DNA of 64,000 nt. It comes from CAZLMG01 sp964560765. Lineage in GTDB: Bacteria; Bdellovibrionota_B; Oligoflexia; Oligoflexales; CAZLMG01. Of the stretch, positions 1 through 7,970 are shown one piece after another (position 1 is the first letter of the stretch; each line of letters opens with the position of its first letter). The stretch spans positions 21,328 to 85,327 of the forward strand of contig CAZLMG010000018.1 of assembly GCA_964560765.1 (NCBI GenBank). The letters run 5' to 3'. The position numbers and the translations under genes were made by a program. The notes under the pieces were generated by a model. It was given only the letters and a program-made list of their open reading frames with translations, did not search any database and had not been told where the DNA came from.

Positions 1-712
1 CCATGTATCCAGACTTGTTCGGCAGAGCCGCCAGACTGACTTCACTGCCAAGCGTCGTCCTAGCGATGAGAGACTCCGCGAAACTACCTGATTCGGTTGA
101 AGCAAATATCAGGTTGCTGTCCCCAACCCACTGGGCAGAGGCATGTTCCCTAGCCAGGGCAAAGCTGACTGCTCCGTACTGCGGACGATAACCAATACTG
201 ACAGCATCTTCTGGCAGGTCATCGGCGGCAACGACGACGGCGCAGGCAGTATTGGTATCTGCAGCAGAAACAATCCATTGCAAGGAGTTTGTCAGGTTGT
301 CGTAGGTCACATGATCAAAGCTCGTGTGCAGAAAGTATCGGTGCACCGTCAAATCGGTGAAGCTGTCGTTTTCCAGTGCAGCCGCAAAGTCTTCGCAGCT
401 TTCCGTATTGGGCCGAAAAATCGCAATATTAATATCACCAACCTCCCTGGGTTGGCTGTCTAACGTCATCGATAGGACGTATGATTCTGCGGCAGGTGTT
501 CGCGGCAGGCTGCTCGCAAGAACAGGTTCAAAAAGCAGCGTGTCGCTTTCACCGTATCCTAAAAACTTCCTGTAATTGAGATAACCAAACTCGTCGGTGT
601 CTTTACCGCCGATGGACTTCTTGCTTTGTGCTTGGTCGGCGCCGCCAGACTTGGCGGCGGTGCAACCGAGTCCCAGCATGGCAGTGGTGGCGATGAAGAA
701 AGCGCAGCGCAT
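1..712 (-). CDS. Secreted protein or lipoprotein of unknown function, C-terminus outside the window
   Basis: Reading leftward from an ATG at 712 the frame stays open to the window edge, giving at least 237 residues. The start is preceded by a GGAG-type ribosome binding site. The first 17 residues form a short hydrophobic signal ending LGLGC, a weak lipobox, so it is probably a lipoprotein but could be an ordinary exported protein. The mature part begins with a Gly/Ser/Lys-rich linker (AAKSGGADQAQSKKS) and continues with mixed beta-type sequence containing two isolated cysteines. I recognise no family. A weak sigma-54-like sequence at 851-866 is its only visible promoter candidate. Confidence 0.7.
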   Translation of the reverse strand, partial: MRCAFFIATTAMLGLGCTAAKSGGADQAQSKKSIGGKDTDEFGYLNYRKFLGYGESDTLLFEPVLASSLPRTPAAESYVLSMTLDSQPREVGDINIAIFRPNTESCEDFAAALENDSFTDLTVHRYFLHTSFDHVTYDNLTNSLQWIVSAADTNTACAVVVAADDLPEDAVSIGYRPQYGAVSFALAREHASAQWVGDSNLIFASTESGSFAESLIARTTLGSEVSLAALPNKSGYM

Positions 713-1084
713 GAGGCTCTCCGTGTTATCCGACCTGCGGATCTAACGACCTCTTCGACCATTGATTCCGAAGGCTATTCCATGCGTTCGGCATTCTGGC
801 AGTGAATATTGAGCATTTGTTAAATCATTCAGCTAGTATGCGGACTTCTATGCACGTGGCGGGCCACTCTCTTTGGCAGAATGTAACATTATAATAAGAA
901 TGGGTATTTTTGATTCTACTGGAAATTCGCCTGTCGTAGCTGGCGACGGTTCTCTGAGCAGTTCGTGGTAACGTCTCAATAATATTCAGGCAGATGATGG
1001 TTTGGCGACGAATCCTTGCCGCAGTTTCCGTGTCATCGAGCGTATCATTCTTATTTAACAGCGAAATCTCGTACGAACGGCCCC
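713..1084. other. Intergenic region with little coding signal
   Basis: This 372-base stretch is AT-richer than its surroundings. A 94-codon leftward frame (825-1109) crosses it, but its composition is poor, it has no recognisable motif and it overlaps the end of the next gene, so I do not call it. It includes a weak GG-N10-GC sequence at 851-866 (rightward strand TGCACGTGGCGGGCCA) that could be a sigma-54 promoter for the gene ending at 712. Confidence 0.5.
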
Positions 1085-2290
1085 TTACGCCGGGCGCAAC
1101 TGTGTCCATGGACGCTGCAAAAGGTCGTCAATGACTCCGAGTGGGTCTGTATTGGCTGAACCGGTCAGCGTCACAGCAAGGGCTCGATAGCGCTGAATGA
1201 CCAAATTTCCAAGGTCGAGAAGATGGGCGCGCGATAACCAGCGGGCCGCTGCAGCTAAGAGCAACATTTCTTTTTCCAAGTTAAGTATTTCGTGTGCGGA
1301 TGCCAAGGCATCCTCCAAGGCTTGCAGCCGTACATCCGTGGGTATGTCAAAGTTGTAGCAAGTCTCAAGCGCTGTCAGACCTGCGAATACTGGACCGGTA
1401 TTGCTGTTACTGAGCGTGCCGTTGCGGGTCAAAGTCGACATCTTCATCAAATCGTCGATTTTGGATTGGGACTGGCAAGCATAGGTATATAGCCGTGCCT
1501 CAGCGATGTAGTCGGATTGATGATGCGGCTTGCCTGTTTTGGTTGCGCGGATCATCTCCCGGCAATCCTGGGATTCCGCAAACTTGAGGCACATCCATTG
1601 CCACTGGACGTCGATGTCATCGGCGGCATCGGCAAACTTCTCTTGGAGCTTTGACAGTAAGTCTTGGGCAACGGCCAGTTGGCCGCACAGTCTGGCAGCG
1701 TTTGCATAGCTCAGGTATGCAGCGCGCATGTGCGCATCGTTACCGGCATTCTCGAGAGCCTTTTGAAAATAAACGAGACTGGCACTGCCGTAGCCCAAGC
1801 GCAAATAGCGTCGACCCATGGCGCGCATGACGACAAATTCACTGGCGGTTTGCGTGTCCTTGGCCCACATGGTCGCTAATTGCTGGCTCCACGCCGCAGA
1901 CCAAAGTTCGCCCTGCAGCCATTGCAACTGGCTCAATACCGTGCGGAATTCACCGTGTAGATACGCCAGGCGCGAGGATCCGGGATGGATGCGCTGTAGG
2001 CGCAAGATGTTGTGTATTGATTCACAGAGTCGTTTGATTTCCCGTCGGCCAAGTCCACCCGTACGCAGGTGCTGAGCCAGCGCTGCCATCGACAAGACAT
2101 AACGGCGCAAGAGGGTGTCACTATCGGAAGCATCACCCAGCAAATCCATTTCATCGAGGATGAGTTCCAGGCGTTCTGTGGCCGGCGATGCTTTGCTGCG
2201 CGCTTCCAAATCCTCGCGAACGCTGCTCTTCATCGCTTCGAGGCCATCGATCGTCCAGAATTTTCCGCGCTTGGCTCTGGCTGATTGCAT
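1085..2290 (-). CDS. Cytoplasmic alpha-helical repeat (TPR-like) protein, unknown function
   Basis: A 401-residue protein when started at the ATG at 2290, which has an AAGAGG ribosome binding site 8 bases upstream. An upstream in-frame start at 2341 lacks one. There is no signal peptide or membrane segment. The sequence is almost wholly helical, with repeated Leu/Ala-rich 30-40 residue units, for example RYLRLGYGSASLVYFQKALE and YLSYANAARLCGQLAVAQDL. These resemble tetratricopeptide-type solenoids, which usually bind other proteins. I recognise no catalytic motif. The gene lies 90 bases downstream of a lipoprotein gene on the same strand and may be co-transcribed with it. Confidence 0.75.
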   Translation of the reverse strand: MQSARAKRGKFWTIDGLEAMKSSVREDLEARSKASPATERLELILDEMDLLGDASDSDTLLRRYVLSMAALAQHLRTGGLGRREIKRLCESIHNILRLQRIHPGSSRLAYLHGEFRTVLSQLQWLQGELWSAAWSQQLATMWAKDTQTASEFVVMRAMGRRYLRLGYGSASLVYFQKALENAGNDAHMRAAYLSYANAARLCGQLAVAQDLLSKLQEKFADAADDIDVQWQWMCLKFAESQDCREMIRATKTGKPHHQSDYIAEARLYTYACQSQSKIDDLMKMSTLTRNGTLSNSNTGPVFAGLTALETCYNFDIPTDVRLQALEDALASAHEILNLEKEMLLLAAAARWLSRAHLLDLGNLVIQRYRALAVTLTGSANTDPLGVIDDLLQRPWTQLRPA

Positions 2291-2380
2291 GCGTATAACC
2301 TCTTTTTGCTGGTGCAGGACTCTGCACCTTAAGTTTAGCAAAATTCTTCGATGGAATCATTGGTTCGCCGATGTCGATAG

Positions 2381-3037
2381 CTAGCCCATGCCACAAATTG
2401 GGCAGTTTCCACCGTCGCCCCACTCATGGTCGCCGCCAGCCAGATCACCGCCGCCAGGGTTTACACCAGGACCGGCAGGGTCATCGCCGGCAGGGCCAAA
2501 TTGATTAGAGCCAGAAGATCCATCACTGTTTCCAGAAGAGGTGCCAGGCCGTGTTCTAAGGCTACCATCCCAAGCAACATCGGACGACTCGCTGCCTGGC
2601 TGCGGTGACGGAGATTGCTCTGAGATCGGATCTGAGGCCGATTCCGGAGCGATGAGCGCCAGTACCCCGCCAGCACCAAAAAGAGACATACAATTCGAGG
2701 CGCCATCCGCGTCTGCCGTCAAACCGAAGTACGCAGCCAATTCTGTGGTTCGCGTCAGGACCATACACTCCGGTTCGTTGAGGGCCGCCTGCGCATGCAG
2801 CTTGGCATCTACCGCTCGAATCTGCTCACGGCAATCGGCTTCATCGCTGCCAGATGTGGCACCTACCAAGGCGCAAAATGACACAGGCTTTGCAGCAGCA
2901 TCGTGCGACGCGGGTGACTTTGAGACCTGAGCATTCGTTTCTCTTTTGCCCATCTGTGCCGCCGTCGAACATGCAGCTACCGACAGCAGCGAAAGCGTTG
3001 CGGTGACTAACTGCAGCACAAAATTGCTGTTTGTCAT
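2381..3037 (-). CDS. Small lipoprotein with Gly/Ser/Pro-rich tail ending in a CxxC motif
   Basis: 218 residues with a clear lipoprotein signal (hydrophobic segment then SVAAC, lipid-attached cysteine about residue 23). The ATG at 3037 follows an AAGGAG site. The mature N-terminal half holds several cysteines (SFCALVG, DCREQI, PECMVL, SNCMSLFG), which suggests disulphides. The last 90 residues are low-complexity Gly/Ser/Pro/Asp and finish with CPICGMG, a CxxC pair at the extreme C-terminus that could bind metal or form a disulphide. Unknown family. A sigma-54-type promoter (3136-3152) and a 14-base palindrome (3068-3081) lie upstream. Confidence 0.8.
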   Translation of the reverse strand: MTNSNFVLQLVTATLSLLSVAACSTAAQMGKRETNAQVSKSPASHDAAAKPVSFCALVGATSGSDEADCREQIRAVDAKLHAQAALNEPECMVLTRTTELAAYFGLTADADGASNCMSLFGAGGVLALIAPESASDPISEQSPSPQPGSESSDVAWDGSLRTRPGTSSGNSDGSSGSNQFGPAGDDPAGPGVNPGGGDLAGGDHEWGDGGNCPICGMG

Positions 3038-3067
3038 GGGAATAGACTCCTTGGTTTAGCTGCCGAG

Positions 3068-3081
3068 TAGGTCATGACCTA
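3068..3081. promoter_or_regulatory. 14-base perfect palindrome, possible operator
   Basis: TAGGTCATGACCTA equals its own reverse complement. It sits 31-44 bases upstream of the lipoprotein start at 3037, downstream of the predicted sigma-54 promoter. A repressor bound here would block transcription or early elongation. The protein that binds it is unknown. Confidence 0.4.
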
Positions 3082-3135
3082 ACTTGGGCGAAATGCATTT
3101 TTGAAACTTATTGAGTGAGTAGTACCGAGAGAAAG

Positions 3136-3152
3136 AGCAAGCGCCGTGCCGC
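3136..3152 (-). promoter_or_regulatory. Sigma-54-type promoter for the lipoprotein gene ending at 2381
   Basis: Read leftward, CGGCACGGCGCTTGCT has GG and GC separated by exactly 10 bases. The -12 element TTGCT is perfect and the -24 element CGGCACG is one base from consensus. Predicted transcription starts near 3125, leaving a leader of about 88 bases that contains the palindrome at 3068-3081. Confidence 0.5.
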
Positions 3153-3552
3153 TGGCGGCGCTTGCCCGGCCGGGGGCTAGCGGGCTCGAATTCTTGAATC
3201 GTGTCAAAGGGCGCGCGCGGAGCCTGGCGAGCTCGGCGTGCGCATTGCAGCTGTCATGATCTTCATAAGATTCTAAATTAATTAGGGAAATACCGAGAGA
3301 TCCATGAAGGCCAATCTTCGGTTTGCGGACGAAAATCTAATGCCCCTGTCCAATCAATAGGTTATCGCTCCGCGCTCGGGTCATGCGTACATGTCATTTT
3401 CGGCCGCGACCTGCACGTCTGCACATGCACCAGCTCGGTAATCATTTGCAGAACAGAGGCAAATGCGAGCTCCCGCAGCGACGGATCGTCTTTTGCAGAA
3501 GTTGAAACATGCACCTGACTTTTATCTTCGTACCTTGCTTCTGAGGTTTTGC

Positions 3553-4737
3553 ATGTTACCTACGATGGCCATCTTCAGAGTGTTGTTGTTATCTCTTGCC
3601 TTGCTGGTCACTTCGCTGGCGCAGGCCGATGATACATTCGGCGGACTAGGCAATCCCACGGCAACTGTGGTTGGTGCGCATGGCACTCAGTATATCTGGC
3701 AGCCAGGAAATGGGGCGACAATCATTTTGCCGTTCGAACAGGGTGCTACACTGGGTGTGGATGCATTTAACGTGCAGAATCAGTATCCAGGAATGGTCAT
3801 TGCCCATCACGGGTTCGATCCAAAAATGTCGGCAATACTGCAGCCACATGTCAATTCTGGGCAAATGCAAAATGGGCTCTTTGTACTCTCCTGTCCGTAC
3901 GGGGCTCCGTGCGGTTCCGGCCCTGGCGCTCCCTATGCACGACAATACGGGTGCACAGCCATGTCGGCGATGAGCCAAACCGGCCGCGAAGTTGTTTTTC
4001 TTGAGCAGGGTTTCAATTCCGATACGGGTGAACCGGTTTCCATCTTGAAGGTAACCACCGTCGGGAAAAAGCCACTTCTACCGTTTCGTAATCCCGAGCC
4101 CGATCGATTGCTGCCGCTGGGCCAGTCGTACGGCGATTTTAATCCCGATGGCAGCGTTAGGCCAATACCGAATCCTGAGGAGAGGTTTGGCCCAGGGGTT
4201 TTGGTCGTTGGCTCCGACGGTGGCAAGTTTGGCACGGGCGTGGGAAGGGCGGCGAGGCCGCAAGTGCCGATGAGCGGCATGGGGTGCATGTCGACACTGC
4301 GCAACGCACCACGTAGTTTTGGTCGTAGCTTTGTCGGTTCTGGCGGCCTAGATCCAGAGTTTGTCTTCACGGCTTCATCACAACTAGCTCATGAAATGGG
4401 AGCTTCTGACGGGGTGTCAGTGGGCGTGGGTGGCTTGACGGCGGGGGCAGCGGCTAGTTACGCCGCTTATCAAGCCTCGGGCTTAGCCGCAGCTGGAGTC
4501 TCCTTTTCATCCTACTTGGAAATGATGGCTATCGGAGCGGTACCCAGCGCCGGCGCATTGGCTTTAGGTGGTGCGGCCACGGCGGCTGTGGCTGGTGTGG
4601 GATTTGCTGGAGTGGGCGTATATGGAGTCATTACGCATTCACCGGAAATGGGGTATGTGCCAGAAGGCGGCTACTCCACCGGTTACATCGACAACTTCAA
4701 AGACCTGTACGGCGGGTTGTGCTTCTGGTGCGATTAG
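3553..4737 (+). CDS. Exported protein with glycine/alanine-rich hydrophobic C-terminal region
   Basis: 394 residues from the ATG at 3553. That start has GAGG 7 bases upstream and puts a good signal peptide at the N-terminus (IFRVLLLSLALLVTSLAQA then DD). An upstream in-frame start at 3463 would bury the signal. The central part is beta-like with many Pro/Gly and cysteine pairs (SCPYGAPCGSG). Residues about 300-370 switch to long Gly/Ala-rich hydrophobic helices (AGAAASYAAYQASGLAAAGV, GALALGGAATAAVAGVGFAG), a pattern seen in membrane-inserting hairpins of some toxins. The tail GGLCFWCD contains CxxC. No family recognised; toxin-like membrane insertion is only a suggestion. Confidence 0.75.
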   Translation: MLPTMAIFRVLLLSLALLVTSLAQADDTFGGLGNPTATVVGAHGTQYIWQPGNGATIILPFEQGATLGVDAFNVQNQYPGMVIAHHGFDPKMSAILQPHVNSGQMQNGLFVLSCPYGAPCGSGPGAPYARQYGCTAMSAMSQTGREVVFLEQGFNSDTGEPVSILKVTTVGKKPLLPFRNPEPDRLLPLGQSYGDFNPDGSVRPIPNPEERFGPGVLVVGSDGGKFGTGVGRAARPQVPMSGMGCMSTLRNAPRSFGRSFVGSGGLDPEFVFTASSQLAHEMGASDGVSVGVGGLTAGAAASYAAYQASGLAAAGVSFSSYLEMMAIGAVPSAGALALGGAATAAVAGVGFAGVGVYGVITHSPEMGYVPEGGYSTGYIDNFKDLYGGLCFWCD

Positions 4738-4741
4738 AGCG

Positions 4742-6709
4742 CTAAAATGCGCCAACTAGACTCAAGCGCCAACCGCGACCGGGTAATGGATATCCTGGCA
4801 CCTCTTGATAGGCGCTGCGCCCTTCCTGGCCGCTGCTGGTGCGATAAGGAAAGGACATTTGATTGAGGACGTTGTCGACTGTCATTGATGCAGTCACGGT
4901 GCCAGCACCAATGGCAAACTTGCGATCGAGGCTCACCTGGTGCACCCAGCCGGGCGGCACGCTAATAGTATTGCGCACGTCCCGGAATACGTCGTCGCGA
5001 TAACGGCTAGTCCAGCGACTTTCGATACTCTGCCACGTGGCACGCAGACTAAGCGTCGCCTGCAGGCGACTGATGCCTGGGATTTGCTGGGACCGGTCTG
5101 GGCTCGATAGATCCAGTGGCTCCATGAATGTGGCGGCCGCACTGGCTCCGTAATCCTGCTGCGCAAAATCGATATGGACCTCGGTGCCGGTGATGCGCGA
5201 GTGGCGCAGGTTCAGGGCTCGCAAAGATTGACCCATGCTTGGTATGAATACCAGTTTATCTTGGTAGAGGTCACGGAACATACCCAATTGCACTTGCCAC
5301 GGTGCAGCCCATCGCCAACGATGGCCAAGCTCCACATGCTGAATCTGCTCGGCGTTCAGGTTAAGACTGCTGCCGATGCGCTCCCCATCGCCAAAAGTAT
5401 GCAAAATGGTTGGTGGTCGAGTGACGCTGGCGAGCTGCGCGAATGTGGTTTGCGCCACGCTATGGCGATAGCCGACAGCAAGGCTTTCTGAACCGCTGAA
5501 ATAGTTGCGCCGAACGCCAGAGGCTTGAAGGTACGAGAGTCGCTGCGCATCGATTTTTCCTTCCCATTGCATCCGCGACCAGGCACCGTCCACAGCCAGA
5601 TAGCCACCTTCAGACCTGGCTTCAGCCGGCGCGCTGTTCTTGTCGTTCAGACTCTGCTCGAGGGTAGCGGATTGCTGTCGACCTACGAGATGCAGCGTGT
5701 TAGCACCGATGGTGTGCTCTCCGAACACCTCGATGCCAAAGGAATCAAGCTTGAACTTTGAGCGGTCGGCGGTGATGAGGATGACCTGATTCGGATCGAA
5801 GGTGTCGCGCTCTTCCCGCCGAACGATGCTGCGTACGCCCAACTGAGTCGCCTCTCCGAGCTGTCTTGCCAAACGGATTTGGTGCAGCTGACTGCGCTTT
5901 TCCACCTCAGCCTGCGTCTCTTCTCGCCCACCCATGGATGGTAGGCCCTGTTCACCTTTTGCCAACAGCGCCATGTATCTTGCCTGCCAGGGACCCCATC
6001 GCGCTTCTATATGCGGCAAGAGTTGCTGTGACGTTTGGTGGCTATCGGTGCGTGTGCGCCGGCGATCGTCGCGAATATTTTCGGGAGTCCCATTGTCATC
6101 GTAAAACTCATAGCGGCCATTGGTCGTGAAGTGGCGCGCGTAGAGTATGGCTGAGTGAGTGTCCTTTTCAATGGCGGCCCGTCCCCACAAGGATTGTCCA
6201 TAAGGCTTTCCGGCCGAGGCACCCACCTGTAAGGCGCCCTCTGAGCGGCGCCGCATTTGATAAATCATGGCGCCAAAGGGGTTCACGCTTGGCATGTCTG
6301 GGCTGCTCAAGCCTTGAATCAGCTGCAATCGACCAAAGGCGTTGAGATCCAAATCGCTAATCATAGGCAGTCCAGAATATGGATCCTGCAGTCGCATGTC
6401 TTCGAGCCATACTTCGGAAACAGCGGCATCCTGCCCGCGGATACGTGGAATGAGAAATCCCGATGGCGAGGGCAGTCCCGTGTCCAGAACGTTCATACTA
6501 CTCTGTCGCTGCAAGTGGTTCGAGGTTTGCGACTGAGAAGGCGCCTCAGGGGTAATCACCAGCGTCGAGCCGGGACGCTCGAGTCGCCGTTGTTCGCGCT
6601 TTTGACCGATCACCATGACTTCATTTTCGCTTTCGCTGGCGAAGCTGGCCGAACAGGTGCCGAACGCGACGATGCAGGCGGAAGCCATCGCCAGGACCCT
6701 AGTTTGCAT
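4742..6709 (-). CDS. TonB-dependent outer-membrane receptor
   Basis: 655 residues. A signal peptide ends near FASES and is followed by a TonB-box-like stretch (ENEVMVIGQK). A plug domain covers about residues 45-170 (FLIPRIRGQDA, VWLEDMRLQDPYSGLPMISD, RLQLIQGLSS). The rest is a beta-barrel of alternating residues ending in an aromatic residue (WRLSLVGAF), as outer-membrane barrels do. Such receptors import iron chelates, cobalamin or glycans using TonB energy; the substrate cannot be told here. Its start overlaps by 11 bases the end of the upstream lipoprotein gene, so the two are translationally coupled. It converges with the gene ending at 4737. Confidence 0.88.
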   Translation of the reverse strand: MQTRVLAMASACIVAFGTCSASFASESENEVMVIGQKREQRRLERPGSTLVITPEAPSQSQTSNHLQRQSSMNVLDTGLPSPSGFLIPRIRGQDAAVSEVWLEDMRLQDPYSGLPMISDLDLNAFGRLQLIQGLSSPDMPSVNPFGAMIYQMRRRSEGALQVGASAGKPYGQSLWGRAAIEKDTHSAILYARHFTTNGRYEFYDDNGTPENIRDDRRRTRTDSHQTSQQLLPHIEARWGPWQARYMALLAKGEQGLPSMGGREETQAEVEKRSQLHQIRLARQLGEATQLGVRSIVRREERDTFDPNQVILITADRSKFKLDSFGIEVFGEHTIGANTLHLVGRQQSATLEQSLNDKNSAPAEARSEGGYLAVDGAWSRMQWEGKIDAQRLSYLQASGVRRNYFSGSESLAVGYRHSVAQTTFAQLASVTRPPTILHTFGDGERIGSSLNLNAEQIQHVELGHRWRWAAPWQVQLGMFRDLYQDKLVFIPSMGQSLRALNLRHSRITGTEVHIDFAQQDYGASAAATFMEPLDLSSPDRSQQIPGISRLQATLSLRATWQSIESRWTSRYRDDVFRDVRNTISVPPGWVHQVSLDRKFAIGAGTVTASMTVDNVLNQMSFPYRTSSGQEGRSAYQEVPGYPLPGRGWRLSLVGAF

Positions 6710-7901
6710 AATCTGCCAGCGTCACAAAAAATCCGGAGTTGGCGGGAATGCCGTCAATGTCGAGAGTAGCTTGTCGTTCGCTGCCGCGATAGACATCCAT
6801 ACGTCCTTGATTGGCGTCGCGCGCATCGCCAACGAAAAGCAAGTCGCGGGTATGATCATAGAACGTACCCCAATATCCCGAAATGGCGCTGTCCGAAAAC
6901 GAGTGCACTTCGGTGACTGCAGAATTTGCGGCATCGATTTTGACGACTGCTGCTCGATAAGTATCCTTGGTGCCAGCAACGAGACGCTCGACGTTGGCGT
7001 AAAACGTGTTTTCGTCTTTGCCGGCGATGACTGCGCCGAAATTAAAGACGTTAGAGTCTTCCAAATTAAAGATTGTGTTTAAATTGTTGTTAGCAGGATA
7101 AAAGCTCTCGATGGCGCTCCTACAGCCGGTCTGGAAGCGGTTGCAAAGGGATACGATCGTGAGAGACGAGTCGCTGTTTTCTTGCAAGTGAACCGGGTTT
7201 CCGCCCACTAACTTGATTCCTTGTACACCGTCCTCGCCCGGGTTTAGGTCGATGGCTGATATGCTGTCTCCCTCCACCTGGATGTGCAGAAGCTGCTGAC
7301 TATGGTTGAATTGGAAATCTTTGCCCAGACCTTGATGTGCAACCCACACGCTCGCATTAGAGGATTGGACGGCGACTGCGGGACGGAATACGACGTCGTC
7401 GCCGAGTTTGAGTTCCGTCTGCAGTTTGCTGACCAGGGAGCCATCAATGAGGCGTCTCAAACTCAATTCATGTGCATTGTAGTTCAATAGCAATGCGCGA
7501 TCTGAGCCTAATAGCAACAAGTCGTAAGGATCGCCTGCTTGTGCGTCTTCGATAGCGATCTGTTCGCCCGGGGTAATTTCGAATTTGTCTGTCGAATCGG
7601 CGGTCAACTGTACCCGCAGAGCGCGCCAGTTCCGTTGCAAGGCGCTGCGATTGATGGCCAGCAATTGCTGCTGTTGACCGACCAGAAGTAGGTCCGACGA
7701 TTGGCCGTCTAGGATTGTTTCTAGGCTCCAGTCGTCAGCCGCGACGTAACGCAGCAGCGAAATGCCAGATGAGGAGTAGCTGGTATCGGTCGTGACATAC
7801 AGTAGCCCGTCGCTGACTGATTTTTTAGTCGTCGACTTCGTGTTGTCACAAGCAAGCGTGGAGACGATCAGAAGACAGATGGCCGCGACACGAAAGAGCA
7901 T
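6699..7901 (-). CDS. Surface lipoprotein partner of the TonB-dependent receptor, probable beta-propeller
   Basis: 400 residues from the ATG at 7901, which has AAGGGA 7 bases upstream. A GTG at 7931 would add ten residues but lies at the transcription start region. The signal ends VSTLAC, a good lipobox. The mature protein is rich in repeated strands with Asp/Gly turns (LLVGQQQQLLAINRSAL, DLLLLGSDRALLLNYNAHEL, DLLFVGDARDANQGRMDVYR), suggesting a propeller. It precedes and overlaps the TonB receptor gene, an arrangement typical of a substrate-binding lipoprotein sitting on its transporter. The substrate is unknown. Its ribosome binding site is inside a perfect hairpin (7905-7929). Confidence 0.8.
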   Translation of the reverse strand: MLFRVAAICLLIVSTLACDNTKSTTKKSVSDGLLYVTTDTSYSSSGISLLRYVAADDWSLETILDGQSSDLLLVGQQQQLLAINRSALQRNWRALRVQLTADSTDKFEITPGEQIAIEDAQAGDPYDLLLLGSDRALLLNYNAHELSLRRLIDGSLVSKLQTELKLGDDVVFRPAVAVQSSNASVWVAHQGLGKDFQFNHSQQLLHIQVEGDSISAIDLNPGEDGVQGIKLVGGNPVHLQENSDSSLTIVSLCNRFQTGCRSAIESFYPANNNLNTIFNLEDSNVFNFGAVIAGKDENTFYANVERLVAGTKDTYRAAVVKIDAANSAVTEVHSFSDSAISGYWGTFYDHTRDLLFVGDARDANQGRMDVYRGSERQATLDIDGIPANSGFFVTLADYAN

Positions 7902-7904
7902 GAA

Positions 7905-7929
7905 GAATCCCTTGCTGGACAAGGGATTC
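7905..7929 (-). promoter_or_regulatory. Perfect hairpin or operator covering the ribosome binding site of the TonB-receptor operon
   Basis: Arms GAATCCCTTG (7905-7914) and CAAGGGATTC (7920-7929) pair over 10 bases with a 5-base loop. In the leftward transcript the arm next to the start codon contains AAGGGA, the ribosome binding site for the ATG at 7901, so the stem would hide it. The element directly follows the -10 box, so at DNA level it could equally be a repressor operator. Confidence 0.65.
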
Positions 7930-7958
7930 ACTATGGAAAATCAGATGCCTGGTGTCAA
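7930..7958 (-). promoter_or_regulatory. Sigma-70-type promoter of the TonB-receptor operon
   Basis: Read leftward: TTGACA (7953-7958, perfect -35), a 17-base spacer, then CATAGT (7930-7935, 4 of 6 for -10). Transcription would begin within the adjacent dyad at 7905-7929. Confidence 0.55.
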
Positions 7959-7970
7959 TGCGTATTCTGG

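Larger units (their letters stand above)
3038..3552. other. Divergent intergenic region with several dyads
   Basis: 515 bases between two divergent genes. It holds a perfect palindrome at 3068-3081, an inverted repeat with 10-base arms (3137-3146 and 3156-3165, 9-base spacer) that overlaps a sigma-54-type site, and two copies of TACCGAGAGA (3123-3132 and 3291-3300). A second, weaker sigma-54-like sequence lies at 3233-3249 on the rightward strand, but it is almost 300 bases from the next start codon. No coding signal was seen. Confidence 0.6.

Noticed and set aside
851..866. Leftward TGGCCCGCCACGTGCA as a sigma-54 promoter
   Set aside because: Spacing is right, but both elements carry mismatches and the leader would be 128 bases; kept only as a remark.
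825..1109. 94-codon leftward open frame upstream of the lipoprotein at 712
   Set aside because: It overlaps the end of the next gene, has no good ribosome binding site, codon use looks random and no motif is seen.
3233..3249. Rightward TCGGCGTGCGCATTGCA as a sigma-54 promoter for the gene at 3553
   Set aside because: The -12 element is good but the -24 is weak and the start codon is about 290 bases away.
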